64,000 nucleotides of DNA from Microbacterium sp. 2FI (GTDB lineage Bacteria > Actinomycetota > Actinomycetes > Actinomycetales > Microbacteriaceae): assembly GCF_005502885.1 (NCBI RefSeq), contig NZ_SCMR01000004.1:62001-126000 (forward strand). Reading direction: 5' to 3'. The notes under the pieces were generated by a model. The model did no database searches, was not told where the DNA came from, and saw only the letters and a list, made by a program, of their open reading frames with translations. A program made the translations under genes and the position numbers. This document shows, piece after piece, positions 42,162-51,262 of this stretch (its first letter is position 1; every line of letters begins with the position of its first letter).

Positions 42162-42204
42162 TGGACGCGGCGCCCGAAATGCTATAGGTTGTCGTACGCA
42201 ACAA
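42162..42204 (+). promoter_or_regulatory. xylA promoter with ROK-type half-site
   Basis: TGGACG (42162-42167) and TAGGTT (42185-42190), 17 bases apart, form a likely promoter. GTTG (42188-42191) and CAAC (42199-42202) form a small inverted repeat over the start site. The heptamer GCAACAA (42198-42204) equals one arm of the operator at 31241-31270. Confidence 0.5.
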
Positions 42205-42222
42205 TTCCCGCGAAGGAGCGTC

Positions 42223-43410
42223 ATGGCCACCCCCACCCCCGCCGACAAGTTCTCGTTCGGTCTCTGGACCGTCGGATACAACGGCACCGATCCGTTCGGC
42301 GGACCGACCCGCCCCGCGCTCGACGTCGTCCACGTCGTCGAGAAGCTCGCCGAGCTCGGCGCCTACGGCCTCACGTTCCACGACGACGACCTGTTCGCCT
42401 TCGGTTCGACGGATGCCGAGCGGCAGACCCAGATCGATCGACTCAAGGGCGCGCTCGCCGACACCGGCCTCATCGTGCCGATGGTCACGACCAACCTCTT
42501 CTCCGCCCCGGTCTTCAAGGACGGTGGCTTCACCGCCAACGACCGCGACGTCCGCCGCTTCGCTCTGCGCAAGGTCTTCCGCCAGCTCGACCTCGGTGCC
42601 GAGCTCGGCGCCAAGACGTTCGTCATGTGGGGAGGCCGCGAGGGCGCCGAGTACGACGCCGCCAAGGACATCCGCCAGGCGCTCGAGCGCTACCGCGAGG
42701 CCGTGAACCTGCTCGGCGACTACGTCACCGACAAGGGCTACGACATCCGCTTCGCGATCGAGCCGAAGCCGAACGAGCCGCGCGGCGACATCCTGCTGCC
42801 GACGCTCGGTCACGCGATCGCCTTCATCGACTCGCTCGAGCGTCCCGAGCTCGTCGGCCTCAACCCCGAGGTCGGACACGAGCAGATGGCGGGTCTGAAC
42901 TTCGCCGCCGGCATCGCCCAGGCGCTGTACCACGGCAAGCTCTTCCACATCGACCTCAACGGCCAGCGCGGCATCAAGTACGACCAGGACCTCGTGTTCG
43001 GCCACGGCGACCTGCACAATGCGTTCGCGCTCGTCGACCTGCTCGAGAACGGCGGCCCCGGTGGCGTTCCCGCCTACGAGGGCCCCCGTCACTTCGACTA
43101 CAAGCCCAGCCGCACCGAGGACGAGAAGGGCGTGTGGGAGTCGGCATCCGCCAACATGCGCACCTACCTCCTCCTCAAGGAGCGCGCCGCGGCCTTCCGC
43201 GCCGACCCCGAGGTGCAGGAGGCTCTCGAGGCCGCGAAGGTCTTCGAGCTGTCGACCCCGACGCTGAACCCGGGCGAGACCTACGACGACTTCCTCGCCG
43301 ACCGCTCGGCGTACGAGGACTTCGACGCCGGTGTCTACATGGGCGGCAAGGGCGGCGGCTTCGTGCGCCTGCAGCAGCTGGCCACCGAGCACCTGCTCGG
43401 CGCCCGCTGA
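42223..43410 (+). CDS. xylA: Xylose isomerase
   Basis: The 395-residue protein is an actinobacterial (class I) xylose isomerase that converts xylose to xylulose. The N-terminal active-site His53 is in LTFHDDDLF. Metal-site Glu180 starts [10 protein letters not shown], and later ligands lie in NPEVGHEQM and [11 protein letters not shown]. Length and motifs match streptomycete enzymes. The ATG is fixed by GAAGGAG about seven bases upstream. A 24-base-pair hairpin lies between it and the xylulokinase gene. Confidence 0.96.
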   Translation: MATPTPADKFSFGLWTVGYNGTDPFGGPTRPALDVVHVVEKLAELGAYGLTFHDDDLFAFGSTDAERQTQIDRLKGALADTGLIVPMVTTNLFSAPVFKDGGFTANDRDVRRFALRKVFRQLDLGAELGAKTFVMWGGREGAEYDAAKDIRQALERYREAVNLLGDYVTDKGYDIRFAIEPKPNEPRGDILLPTLGHAIAFIDSLERPELVGLNPEVGHEQMAGLNFAAGIAQALYHGKLFHIDLNGQRGIKYDQDLVFGHGDLHNAFALVDLLENGGPGGVPAYEGPRHFDYKPSRTEDEKGVWESASANMRTYLLLKERAAAFRADPEVQEALEAAKVFELSTPTLNPGETYDDFLADRSAYEDFDAGVYMGGKGGGFVRLQQLATEHLLGAR

Positions 43411-43428
43411 CCCACCCCACCCCCACAG

Positions 43429-43493
43429 CCGTTTACGGACGGGACACGCCGCCGCCGCCTGACCTGAGCGCGGCGTGTCTCGTCCGTAGACGG
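43429..43493. repeat. Long intergenic palindrome between xylA and xylB
   Basis: Two 24-base arms (43429-43452 and 43470-43493) pair at 22 positions. The two exceptions become G-U pairs in RNA, so the stem is fully paired. The loop is 17 bases. The inner block GACACGCCGC/GCGGCGTGTC resembles the core of the repeats at 44854 and 62802. It may separate or stabilise the xylA and xylB messages. Confidence 0.7.
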
Positions 43494-43516
43494 TGGAAGC
43501 GAAAGGACCGGGAGCG

Positions 43517-44821
43517 ATGACGCTGGTCATGGGAGTCGACTCGTCGACGCAGTCGTGCAAGGTCGTCATGACGGATGCCGCGACCGGCGTGGTCGTGCGG
43601 ACGGGGCGCGCGTCGCACCCCGACGGCACCGAGGTGCACCCCGGTGCGTGGTGGGCGGCCCTGCGCGCGGCGATCACCGACGCGGGGGGTCTCGACGACG
43701 TCGCGGCGTGGGCCATCGGCGGGCAGCAGCATGGCATGGTGGCGCTGGATGCCGAGGGCCGCGTGATCCGCGACGCCCTCCTGTGGAACGACACCCGTTC
43801 AGCCGGAGCCGCGGCCGATCTGATCGCGGAGTTCGGCGCCGACGCACTCGCCGAGCGCTCGGGGCTGGTGCCCGTCGCCTCGTTCACCATCACCAAGCTG
43901 CGGTGGCTGCACGACCACGAGCCCGACAACGCGGCGCTGGTCGCCGCCGTCGCACTGCCGCACGACTGGCTCACGTGGCGCCTGCGGGGCTTTGGCCCGG
44001 CGGAGGAGTCGCCCCGCGGCCCCGTGTTCGACGAGCTCGTCACCGACCGCTCCGACGCTTCCGGAACCGGCTACTGGAACCCCGCGACCGGCGGCTACGA
44101 CCACGACCTGCTCATCGCAGCCCTCGGGCACGACGCGATCCTGCCGCGCGTCCTGGGCGCCGACGAATGGGTGACGGATGCCGACGGCCGACGCGTCGGG
44201 CCGGGCGCCGGCGACAATGCCGGTGCGGCACTCGGTCTCGGAGCGGGTCCGGGCGATGTGGTCGTCTCGATCGGCACGAGCGGCACGGTCTTCGCCGTCA
44301 GCGAGTCGCGCACGATCGACCCGACCGGCACTGTCGCGGGCTTCGCCGACTGCACCGGGCGCTTCCTGCCGCTCGTGGCGACGCTCAACGCCGCGCGCGT
44401 GCTGGATGCGATCGCGCGCGTGCTCGGGGTCGACCACGCCGAGCTCAGCCGGCTGGCGCTCGCCGCCGACCCGGGAGCTGCCGGACTCGCACTGGTGCCG
44501 TACTTCGAAGGCGAGCGCACCCCGAACCTCCCTGACGCCACTGCGTCGCTGACCGGCATGACCCTGGCCTCGACGACGCGCGAGAACCTCGCGCGCGCAG
44601 CGGTCGAGGGCATGCTCGGCGGCCTCGGTGCCGGCCTCGAGGCGCTCCGCGCGCTCGGCGTCCCGCTCGAGCGGGCGCTCCTCATCGGCGGTGGAGCCCA
44701 ATCCGAGGCCGTGCGCCAGATCGCGCCGCTCGTCTTCGGCATCCCCGTCGAGGTGCCCGACGCCGGAGAGTACGTCGCGCTGGGCGCCGCCCGGCAGGCG
44801 GCCGCGGCGCTCGCGGGCTGA
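43517..44821 (+). CDS. xylB: Xylulokinase
   Basis: The 434-residue FGGY-family kinase starts with the phosphate-1 motif [13 protein letters not shown]. It has [20 protein letters not shown] and [12 protein letters not shown], then the second-domain [16 protein letters not shown] and [15 protein letters not shown]. It phosphorylates xylulose for the pentose phosphate pathway. GGGAG lies before the ATG at 43517. It is somewhat shorter than the ~480-500 residues of many xylulokinases but has both domains. Confidence 0.94.
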   Translation: MTLVMGVDSSTQSCKVVMTDAATGVVVRTGRASHPDGTEVHPGAWWAALRAAITDAGGLDDVAAWAIGGQQHGMVALDAEGRVIRDALLWNDTRSAGAAADLIAEFGADALAERSGLVPVASFTITKLRWLHDHEPDNAALVAAVALPHDWLTWRLRGFGPAEESPRGPVFDELVTDRSDASGTGYWNPATGGYDHDLLIAALGHDAILPRVLGADEWVTDADGRRVGPGAGDNAGAALGLGAGPGDVVVSIGTSGTVFAVSESRTIDPTGTVAGFADCTGRFLPLVATLNAARVLDAIARVLGVDHAELSRLALAADPGAAGLALVPYFEGERTPNLPDATASLTGMTLASTTRENLARAAVEGMLGGLGAGLEALRALGVPLERALLIGGGAQSEAVRQIAPLVFGIPVEVPDAGEYVALGAARQAAAALAG

Positions 44822-44853
44822 CCGCGCCACGTCGCCGCTGACCCAGCCACCTC

Positions 44854-44924
44854 GGTTTGGGGCGTCTTCCGCGCACGACACGCCGGCCGCCTCGGCGTGT
44901 CGCGCACGCAACGCGCCCCAAACC
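44854..44924. repeat. Palindromic intergenic repeat, copy A
   Basis: Two 32-base arms (44854-44885 and 44893-44924) pair at 27 positions around a seven-base loop. The outer block is GGTTTGGGGCG and the inner block CGACACGCCG. The element at 62802-62887 is the same sequence type in inverted orientation. Here it follows xylB and may act as terminator; no T-tract is seen. Confidence 0.7.
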
Positions 44925-44993
44925 CAGGGAGACACGACAGCCTCGGCACATCTCCGGTCCCAAACTCCACCCCGCGCCAGCGAGAATGGGCGC

Positions 44994-45839
44994 GTGGACG
45001 AAAGCACCGGAGCGACCGACGCCCTCGACGCGATCGCGGCCGAGCTCTACGCGCTCCCGCCAGCCGACTTCACCGCCGCGCGAAACGCCCGGGCCGCAGC
45101 ATCCGCCCCCGCGCTCCGCGCGCAGCTGAAGACGCTGCGCAAGCCCTCGGTCGCCGCGTGGGCGGTGAACCTCCTCGCCCGCGAGGGCCAGCTCGCCGAC
45201 GCGCTCGAGCTGTCGGCGGCGCTGCGCGACGCGCAGGACGACCTCGACGCGGCCGAGCTCTCGCGCCTCGGCCGGCAGCGCCGCGCCCTCGTCGCGGCCC
45301 TCGCGACGCAGGCATCGGGCCTCTCGCGCGACGCCGGGGTACCGGTGAGCGCCGCGGCGCACGATGAGGTCGAGAAGACGATCAACGCGGCGGTGATGGA
45401 TGCCGCGGCCGCCGCAGCCGTGATGACGGCGCGGCTGGTCCGTTCGCTCGAGGCCGGCGCCTTCGAAGAGTCAGACCTCGCCGACGCCGTCGGCGGCTCG
45501 CTGCCGGGCGCGGCGCCCGCACCGGCCCGCGACGATCTCGCCGAGCGCCGCGCGCGCAAGGCCGCCGAGAAGGCGGCGCGCGAGGCCGAGCGCGCGTCGA
45601 ACGAGGCCGAGCGCACGCTCGCCGGCGCCGAGGCGAAGCTCGGCAAGACGCGCGAGCGCGCCGACCACCTCGCCGAGCGCATCGACGACCTGCGGCGCGA
45701 CCTGGCCCGGCTCGAGGCGGATGCCGTGACCACTGCGGCCGAGCTGAACACGCTCGAGTCAGAGCGTGACGCGGCGGCATCCCGTGCCCGTGATGCCGCG
45801 AAGGCGTTGGCGGGCGCCCGCCGCGCCCTCGAGGACTGA
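44994..45839 (+). CDS. Hypothetical Ala-rich coiled-coil protein
   Basis: I do not recognise a family. The 281-residue protein is very rich in Ala, Glu and Arg. The N-terminal half is helical (LRAQLKTLRKPSVAAWAVNL). The last ~110 residues are a predicted long coiled coil (ERRARKAAEKAAREAERASN, then LAERIDDLRRDLARLEADAV). No signal peptide or membrane helix is present. The GTG at 44994 is chosen because GAGAAT lies six bases upstream (44982-44987) and the coding character begins there. It may be structural or nucleoid/cell-envelope associated, but nothing proves this. Confidence 0.7.
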   Translation: MDESTGATDALDAIAAELYALPPADFTAARNARAAASAPALRAQLKTLRKPSVAAWAVNLLAREGQLADALELSAALRDAQDDLDAAELSRLGRQRRALVAALATQASGLSRDAGVPVSAAAHDEVEKTINAAVMDAAAAAAVMTARLVRSLEAGAFEESDLADAVGGSLPGAAPAPARDDLAERRARKAAEKAAREAERASNEAERTLAGAEAKLGKTRERADHLAERIDDLRRDLARLEADAVTTAAELNTLESERDAAASRARDAAKALAGARRALED

Positions 45840-45886
45840 TCGCCCACTCACAGGACTCTCGTAGGGGGCCTGCCTACCGTGGGGGC

Positions 45887-46639
45887 ATGGCTGATCCCGC
45901 GGCGCTTCTGTCCGCTTCGAGTCCCGACGACACCCCCATCACGATCTCGGCAGGAGAGCTGCGCACCGTCCGCGATGAGCTGCAGCGGTTCCTGCTCGAG
46001 TACCGGTTCGGCATGCAGGAGATCGAGACGAAGATCGGGATCCTCCGCGACGAGTTCCAGCTCGTCCACGACTACAACCCGATCGAGCATGTCTCCAGCC
46101 GCGTGAAGTCGCCCGACAGCCTCGTCGAGAAGGTGCAGCGCAAGGGCGTCGACGGCGACTTCGCCTCGATCCGCGAGAGCATCACCGACATCGCCGGAGT
46201 CCGCATCACGTGCAGCTTCGTCGCCGACGCGTATCGCCTGTTCGACCTGCTCACGGCGCAGGACGACATCCGCGTCCTCACCGTCAAGGACTACATCGCA
46301 GAGCCCAAGCCCAACGGCTACAAGAGCCTGCACGCGATCGTCGAGGTGCCGGTGTTCCTCTCGACCGGACGCGTCGAGGTGCCCGTCGAGGTGCAGTTCC
46401 GCACGATCGCGATGGATTTCTGGGCGAGCCTCGAGCACAAGATCTACTACAAGTACGACACGCGCGTCCCCGACGAGCTGCTGGCGAGCCTGAAAGATGC
46501 CGCCGACACGGCCGCCGAGCTGGACGAGCGCATGGAGCGCCTGCACCGCGAGATCCGGGGTCCGCGCACGGGCACCCTCGCCGTCGTACCCGCGCCCGAG
46601 GTCGCCCATCACACCCCACGCACCCCCCGCGCCGTCTGA
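45887..46639 (+). CDS. Small alarmone synthetase, RelA/SpoT domain protein
   Basis: The 250-residue protein contains only the (p)ppGpp synthetase domain. It shows VSSRVKSPDSLVEKVQRKG, the ITDIAGVRITCSFVADAYRL core, YKSLHAIVEVPVFLSTGRVE and FRTIAMDFWASLEHKIYYKY. No HD hydrolase or TGS/ACT regulatory domain is present, so it fits the small synthetases (RelQ/RelP/RSH-like). It would transfer pyrophosphate from ATP to GDP or GTP. The ATG is set by TACCGT at 45875-45880 six bases upstream. Confidence 0.9.
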   Translation: MADPAALLSASSPDDTPITISAGELRTVRDELQRFLLEYRFGMQEIETKIGILRDEFQLVHDYNPIEHVSSRVKSPDSLVEKVQRKGVDGDFASIRESITDIAGVRITCSFVADAYRLFDLLTAQDDIRVLTVKDYIAEPKPNGYKSLHAIVEVPVFLSTGRVEVPVEVQFRTIAMDFWASLEHKIYYKYDTRVPDELLASLKDAADTAAELDERMERLHREIRGPRTGTLAVVPAPEVAHHTPRTPRAV

Positions 46640-46666
46640 GGACGCCCTCGGCAATACGCTGGCCGG

Positions 46667-47869
46667 GTGGACCACGTCGCATCCCTGCTCGTCATCAGCC
46701 TGCTCGCGGTGCTCGCGCCGCTCCTCGCGCGCGGTACCGGGCGGGTGCTGCGGGTGCCGATCGTGGTGTTCGAGCTGGTGCTCGGGATCGTCTTCGGGCC
46801 GAGCGTCCTCGGCTGGGTGCAGGAGTCGGAATTCGCCAACGCCCTGTCGGAGTTCGGTCTCGCGATGCTGTTCTTCGTCGCCGGCACCGAGATCCAGGCG
46901 AGCGCGCTGCACGGCCGTCGCGGGCGCCGCGCGTGGTTCGGCTGGTTCGTCAGCATCGCGACCGGGATCGCGATCGGCTTCGTGCTCGTGCCCGGCGAGG
47001 CCGGCGTCATCATCGGCGTCGCGCTGGCCTCGACCGCCCTCGGCACCCTGCTGCCGATCCTGCGCGACGCGGGCGAGCTGCGCACACCGTTCGGGCAGTC
47101 GGTGAGCGCCCTCGGCACCGTCGGCGAGTTCGGCCCCCTGATCGCGATCTCGGTGTTCCTCGGCGGGCGCGACCCCGGCGGCGCGACGATCGTGCTGGTG
47201 CTCTTCGCCCTCATCGCCGGCGTCGCGGTGTGGTGGGCGATGCGCGTGCCGCAGGGGCGGCTGCACGCGTTCGTGAACTCCACCCTGCACACCTCGGGGC
47301 AGTTCGCCGTGCGCGCGGTGCTGCTGATCCTCGTCGCGCTCGTGACGCTCAGCATCGCGCTCGACATCGACATGCTGCTGGGGGCGTTCACCGCCGGGAT
47401 CGTCTGGCGGCTGCTCATGCGCGAGGCGAAGGAGGTGGATCGCGAAGCCGTCGAGAGCAAGATCGAGGCCGTCGCCTTCGGCTTCCTCGTGCCGATCTTC
47501 TTCATCTACACGGGCGTGACCTTCGACCTCGAAGCGCTGCTCGAGAACCCCCACCTCCTCGCGCTCGTGCCGGCGGCGCTCATCGCGCTCTTCCTCGTGC
47601 GGGGGCTTCCCTCGGCCCTCGCCGCGCCGCCGGGCGCCGACCTGCGCGACCGCTTCGCGGTCATGCTGATGGGCGCCACCGGGCTGCCGATCATCGTCGC
47701 CGTCACTGCGATCGGCGTGGACGAGGGCCTTCTCGCGTCGGGGATGGCGTCGGTGCTCGTCGGTGCCGGCATGCTCTCGGTGCTCCTCTTCCCGCTCATC
47801 GCCATGGCGCTGCGCGGCGACAGTGTCACGCGCGACGAGCTCGTACCCGTCGAGGACGACGCGGCCTGA
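46667..47869 (+). CDS. Cation:proton antiporter, CPA2 family
   Basis: The 400-residue membrane protein has about 12 helices with the KefB/NhaA-like core: LLARGTGRVLRVPIVVFELV, LAMLFFVAGTEIQASAL, GVALASTALGTLLPILRD and VPIFFIYTGVTFDLEALLEN. It lacks the C-terminal TrkA-N domain of Kef channels. It would exchange Na+ or K+ for H+. The GTG is set by TACGCT at 46655-46660 six bases upstream. Confidence 0.87.
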   Translation: MDHVASLLVISLLAVLAPLLARGTGRVLRVPIVVFELVLGIVFGPSVLGWVQESEFANALSEFGLAMLFFVAGTEIQASALHGRRGRRAWFGWFVSIATGIAIGFVLVPGEAGVIIGVALASTALGTLLPILRDAGELRTPFGQSVSALGTVGEFGPLIAISVFLGGRDPGGATIVLVLFALIAGVAVWWAMRVPQGRLHAFVNSTLHTSGQFAVRAVLLILVALVTLSIALDIDMLLGAFTAGIVWRLLMREAKEVDREAVESKIEAVAFGFLVPIFFIYTGVTFDLEALLENPHLLALVPAALIALFLVRGLPSALAAPPGADLRDRFAVMLMGATGLPIIVAVTAIGVDEGLLASGMASVLVGAGMLSVLLFPLIAMALRGDSVTRDELVPVEDDAA

Positions 47870-47889
47870 CGCCGCAGCCGGGGAATGCG

Positions 47890-48381
47890 ATGGGCACCGA
47901 CGTCGAGGACCTGCTCGCCGGTGCTCGCGCACGGCTCGCGGGAGTGCCGCGCGAGGCGCTCGGCGAGCTGATCGAGCCCCGCCGCGTGCTCGGCATCGCC
48001 CGGGCTCCGCGCATCGTGGCGCGCGGCGAGGCGTGGCACGTGGGTGCGCTGCTGTTGACGGATGCCGCCGTCCTCGCTGTCGGCGAGGTCGTGCGTGCCC
48101 GGGCCGAGGTGCGCCGCGGCTTCGCCGCCGAGTCACAGCGGCGTCGGGCAGAGCTCGCTGCGGCGGCACGGCGGGGCGGCTTCCCCGAAGGCGCGACGGT
48201 GCACATCGGGTGGCACGAGCTGGATGCCGCGGCGGTGGCGCAGGGCGCGGCATCCGGTCCCCTCGCGATGGTCGATGGCGTCCCGAGCATCCGGTGGAGC
48301 GCAGCCGGCGGTTACGCCCCGCTCGCCGCGTACCTCGACGAGCGCATCGCGCTGCTGCTCGATCCGCCCGGCGGTGCGTGA
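47890..48381 (+). CDS. Hypothetical protein
   Basis: I do not recognise this 163-residue protein. It is soluble with no signal peptide. The reading reads like a small alpha/beta domain: RRVLGIARAPRIVARGEAWH, then VGALLLTDAAVLAVGEVVRA, a basic helix and a C-terminal PLAAYLDERIALLLDPPGG. It lies 20 bases after the antiporter stop in the same direction, so it may share that transcript. Similar Microbacteriaceae proteins are sometimes labelled glutaminase, but I see no support for that here. Confidence 0.6.
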   Translation: MGTDVEDLLAGARARLAGVPREALGELIEPRRVLGIARAPRIVARGEAWHVGALLLTDAAVLAVGEVVRARAEVRRGFAAESQRRRAELAAAARRGGFPEGATVHIGWHELDAAAVAQGAASGPLAMVDGVPSIRWSAAGGYAPLAAYLDERIALLLDPPGGA

Positions 48382-48450
48382 CCGATAGCCCGGCGCCGCC
48401 GCCGCTGTCAACGGGGTGCCCCGCGGTCTCGGGGTTCGTATCGTGGAGTC

Positions 48451-49251
48451 ATGGCCTCCAAAGACCTCGCCCGGCAGATCGTCGTCATCAGCGCCTTCTG
48501 CTTCATGATCGTCGCCGCGATGGTCGGCGTGGGGGTGTTCGGCGGAACCCCCGTGCAAGACCTGCAGGACGGCGCGCTTGCCGCCGATGGCTCGTACCTG
48601 GCGCCGGCGAGCTCCGCCTTCTCGATCTGGACGGTGATCTACGTCGGCCTGTTCGGGTACACCGTGTGGCAGGCGTTCCCGCGGCAGCGCAGCCGCTCGC
48701 GTCAGCGCGACCTCGGCTGGCTGATCGCCGCCACCATGGTGCTCAACGGGCTGTGGCTCGTCACGGCGCAGTTCGCGACGCTGCCACTCACGGTGCTCGC
48801 GATCTTCGTGCTGCTCGCCGCGCTCGGCGTGACTTTCCGCCGCGCGGTGCTGCGCCCCGGACGCGGCGTCGTCGACGCGCTGCTCATCGACGGCGTCACG
48901 GGCCTGCACCTCGGGTGGGTGACGCTTGCGAGCGTCGCCAATACGACCGCGTGGCTCACGCAGATCGCGCCGTCGTCGTGGGCGGATGCCGCAGCAGCGT
49001 GGGGGATCGCCGTGCTCGTGGTCGTCGCCGTGATCGGCGTCGCCATCGCGTGGGCGAGCGGATGGCGCGTCGCTCCGGGTCTTGCGATGTCGTGGGGGCT
49101 CGGCTGGATCGCCGTCGGGCGCCTGGTGCTCGAGCCGCCGAACACTGCGATCGGCATCACGGCGATCGTGGTCGCGCTGATCGTGCTGCTCGTTCCGCTC
49201 GTCGGCACGGTGATCCACCGCGCAGCTGACGTGCGCAACGCCGAGGTCTGA
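48451..49251 (+). CDS. TspO/MBR-family (tryptophan-rich sensory protein-like) membrane protein
   Basis: The 266-residue protein has about seven helices rich in Trp and Ala. Telling segments are YLAPASSAFSIWTVIYVGLF, ATMVLNGLWLVTAQF, LHLGWVTLASVANTTAWLTQ and GWIAVGRLVLEPPNTAIGIT. These match the longer TspO-related group found in actinobacteria, larger than the ~160-residue classical TspO. TspO proteins bind porphyrins in stress responses. The ATG is set by TATCGT at 48439-48444 six bases upstream. Confidence 0.78.
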   Translation: MASKDLARQIVVISAFCFMIVAAMVGVGVFGGTPVQDLQDGALAADGSYLAPASSAFSIWTVIYVGLFGYTVWQAFPRQRSRSRQRDLGWLIAATMVLNGLWLVTAQFATLPLTVLAIFVLLAALGVTFRRAVLRPGRGVVDALLIDGVTGLHLGWVTLASVANTTAWLTQIAPSSWADAAAAWGIAVLVVVAVIGVAIAWASGWRVAPGLAMSWGLGWIAVGRLVLEPPNTAIGITAIVVALIVLLVPLVGTVIHRAADVRNAEV

Positions 49252-49258
49252 GCCCTGC

Positions 49259-50008
49259 TCAGTCGGCCGCCGGGCCGAAGCGCGCCGCGAACGCGCGCAG
49301 CATGCGGGCGGGCTCGGTGACGGATGCCGCGAGCACGCGCCCCGCGACGGCGTCGAACGCGCTGGCGTCGAAGTACCCGTCGTCGCGGTAGACGGCCATA
49401 CGCTCGGTGAAGGCGCGGGTCGTGGGCTCGGGGTGGAACTGGGTCGCGTAGAGGTGGTCGCCCACGCGATACGCCTGCACCGGGCATCCGTCGTTCTGCG
49501 CGAGCAGCACCGACCCGGGCGGCGCTATCGCGGTGCCCTCCTTGTGGGCTGTGAGCGCCGTGAACCGCGTGGCGAGTCCGCCGAAGAGGGGATCGGACCG
49601 CCCGGCGTCGGTGAGCTCGACGCCGACGGGTCCGGTGTCTTCCGGGTATGCGCGGCTGACCTCGCCGCCGAGGTGCCGCGTCGCGACGCCGATCCCGTAG
49701 CAGGTGAAGAGCGCGGCCGGTCCGTCGCCGGTGGCCGTGCGCTCGGCGATGCGCTCGAGGCCGGCCTCGAGCGCCCGCTGCGCGTCGGTCTTGGTGGACT
49801 CGGGGTCGGTGACGTTGAAGGGGCTGCCGCCGATCACGAGGCCTGCGAACCGCTCGAAGACGTCGTCGGCCAGGGGCTCGCGCACGAGATCGAGCTGCGC
49901 GAGGTCGGCCTTCTCGAGCCGCATCGCCGTGCGGAAGGACTCGTACTCGGCCGCTGCCGCGCCCTGCTGCGGCCGCACGCAGACATAGAGCAGCGGCGCG
50001 GTCGTCAT
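49259..50008 (-). CDS. Class I glutamine amidotransferase-like protein (GMP synthase GATase type)
   Basis: The 249-residue protein has the class I GATase fold. The nucleophile elbow is LFTCYGIGVATRHLGG (Cys in place of the GxCxG core), and the catalytic pair is near ATQFHPEPT. It stands alone without a synthetase domain, so the ammonia acceptor or other substrate is unknown. The start is set by TAGAAT six bases upstream on the minus strand (50015-50020). It is divergent from the sigma-factor operon at 50134. Confidence 0.82.
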   Translation of the reverse strand: MTTAPLLYVCVRPQQGAAAAEYESFRTAMRLEKADLAQLDLVREPLADDVFERFAGLVIGGSPFNVTDPESTKTDAQRALEAGLERIAERTATGDGPAALFTCYGIGVATRHLGGEVSRAYPEDTGPVGVELTDAGRSDPLFGGLATRFTALTAHKEGTAIAPPGSVLLAQNDGCPVQAYRVGDHLYATQFHPEPTTRAFTERMAVYRDDGYFDASAFDAVAGRVLAASVTEPARMLRAFAARFGPAAD

Positions 50009-50133
50009 GGAGGAATTCTAGGTCGGCGGCGCCTCGGCGGGCGAGGACGTGACGTCGTGTGAAATTCCCATCGACGTGGATGTATCAGCTCGGCACTATC
50101 GCTCTCTGTGTAGGTGTGGACACAATGGGCCCT

Positions 50134-50751
50134 ATGACGCACGCGGGCGCCGAAGCAGCCGTCGACTCAGCAGAGCCGGCGCGCTGGGAGCGTGCCGCCG
50201 CACTCTTCCTGCGGTGGCGCGAGGGCGACGGTCGCGCGATGGACGAACTCGTCCGTCTCATGACCCCGCCCCTCTGGCACGTCGTGCGCGCGTACGGTCT
50301 CGACCCCGCCCTGGCGCAGGACGTCGTGCAGACGACCTGGATGACGCTCGTGCGCCGTCACGAGTCGATCAACGACCCCCAGGCGGTGTCGGGATGGCTG
50401 ACGATGTGCGCTCGCCGCGAGGCGTGGCGCGTCGGCAAGCTGCACCGCCGTGCGGACGCGACCGAAGCCGAGTCGCTCGAACCGCACCTGCCCGTCCACG
50501 AATCCGCCGAGCAGACCGCAGCCACAGACGACGAATCCCGGCGCCTGTGGATCGCGGTCGCGACGCTCAACGACCGATGCCAGCGTCTGCTGCGGATCGT
50601 CGCGTTCGAGGACCGACCCGACTATGCGCGCATCGCCCAGGATCTGGCGATGCCGATCGGGTCCATCGGGCCGACCCGCCAGCGCTGTCTCGCCAAACTC
50701 CGCGCCGTACTCGAGGGCGACGGATGGGGAGGAGACGATGATGGACACTGA
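50134..50751 (+). CDS. ECF-like sigma-70 family RNA polymerase sigma factor
   Basis: The 205-residue protein has sigma region 2 at about residues 18-92 (DELVRLMTPPLWHVVRAYGL, then AQDVVQTTWMTLVRR and SGWLTMCARREAWRVGKLHR). Region 4 follows at about 135-195 (LNDRCQRLLRIVAFEDRPDY, then IAQDLAMPIGSIGPTRQRCL). It lacks regions 1 and 3, so it is of the ECF type. It heads an operon with a small unknown protein, a subtilase and a TPR-CHAT protease, which are probably its targets or its controllers. No classical anti-sigma factor is next to it. The ATG at 50134 has CACAAT seven bases upstream; ATG at 50125 is an alternative. Confidence 0.85.
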   Translation: MTHAGAEAAVDSAEPARWERAAALFLRWREGDGRAMDELVRLMTPPLWHVVRAYGLDPALAQDVVQTTWMTLVRRHESINDPQAVSGWLTMCARREAWRVGKLHRRADATEAESLEPHLPVHESAEQTAATDDESRRLWIAVATLNDRCQRLLRIVAFEDRPDYARIAQDLAMPIGSIGPTRQRCLAKLRAVLEGDGWGGDDDGH

Positions 50752-51208
50752 GGACTTCGCCGCCGATGCGGCGCTCTTCGCTCGAATGCGCGGCATGTGG
50801 GCGGAGGTGGATCCGGTGCCCGCCGACCTCGTGGACCGCATGGTCGCCGCCGTCGCCGTCGAAGACCTCTCGCGCGAGTATGCGCTTCTGACTCTCGTCG
50901 AGAGCTCGCTCGCCGCCGTCCGCGGCGACGCCGACACCGCGACGCTGCAGTTCACGAACGGCTCCACGAGCGTGCTCCTGCACGTCACGGCGACCGAAGG
51001 CGACAGGCGCCGGGTCGACGGATGGGTGGATGCCGCAGCCCTCGCGATCCGTCTCACCCAGGGCGACCGGGAGTGGTCCGCCGAAGCCGGCGAGCACGGC
51101 CGCTTCGCCTTCGACGACGTCACGTCCGGCATGGCACGCATCCGCATGGTCGTCCGCGATGCCGATGGCGAGCTGCACGACTTCCAGACACCCCAGTTCG
51201 AAGTTTGA
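50741..51208 (+). CDS. Unknown small protein of the sigma/subtilase/CHAT operon
   Basis: The 155-residue protein overlaps the sigma-factor gene by 11 bases. The N-terminal half is helical and acidic (LFARMRGMWAEVDPVPADLV, DRMVAAVAVEDLSREYALL). The C-terminal half looks like a beta-sandwich (STSVLLHVTATEGDRRRVDG, HGRFAFDDVTSGMARIRMVV), similar to carboxypeptidase-regulatory or PEGA-like folds. It has no membrane helix, so it is not a membrane anti-sigma factor, but its place makes it a candidate soluble sigma regulator or protease substrate. A GGAGGAG lies six bases before ATG 50741; the ATG at 50738 is equally possible. Confidence 0.7.
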   Translation: MDTEDFAADAALFARMRGMWAEVDPVPADLVDRMVAAVAVEDLSREYALLTLVESSLAAVRGDADTATLQFTNGSTSVLLHVTATEGDRRRVDGWVDAAALAIRLTQGDREWSAEAGEHGRFAFDDVTSGMARIRMVVRDADGELHDFQTPQFEV

Positions 51209-51262
51209 CACGACCGGTGCCGCGGCCGTCGCCGCGGCATCCGCCACGCATGAGGAGAAGAC

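Noticed and set aside
50059-50133. Longer sigma-factor start at GTG 50059
   Set aside because: The added residues are outside sigma region 2 and have no upstream ribosome site; starts at 50125 or 50134 are more consistent.
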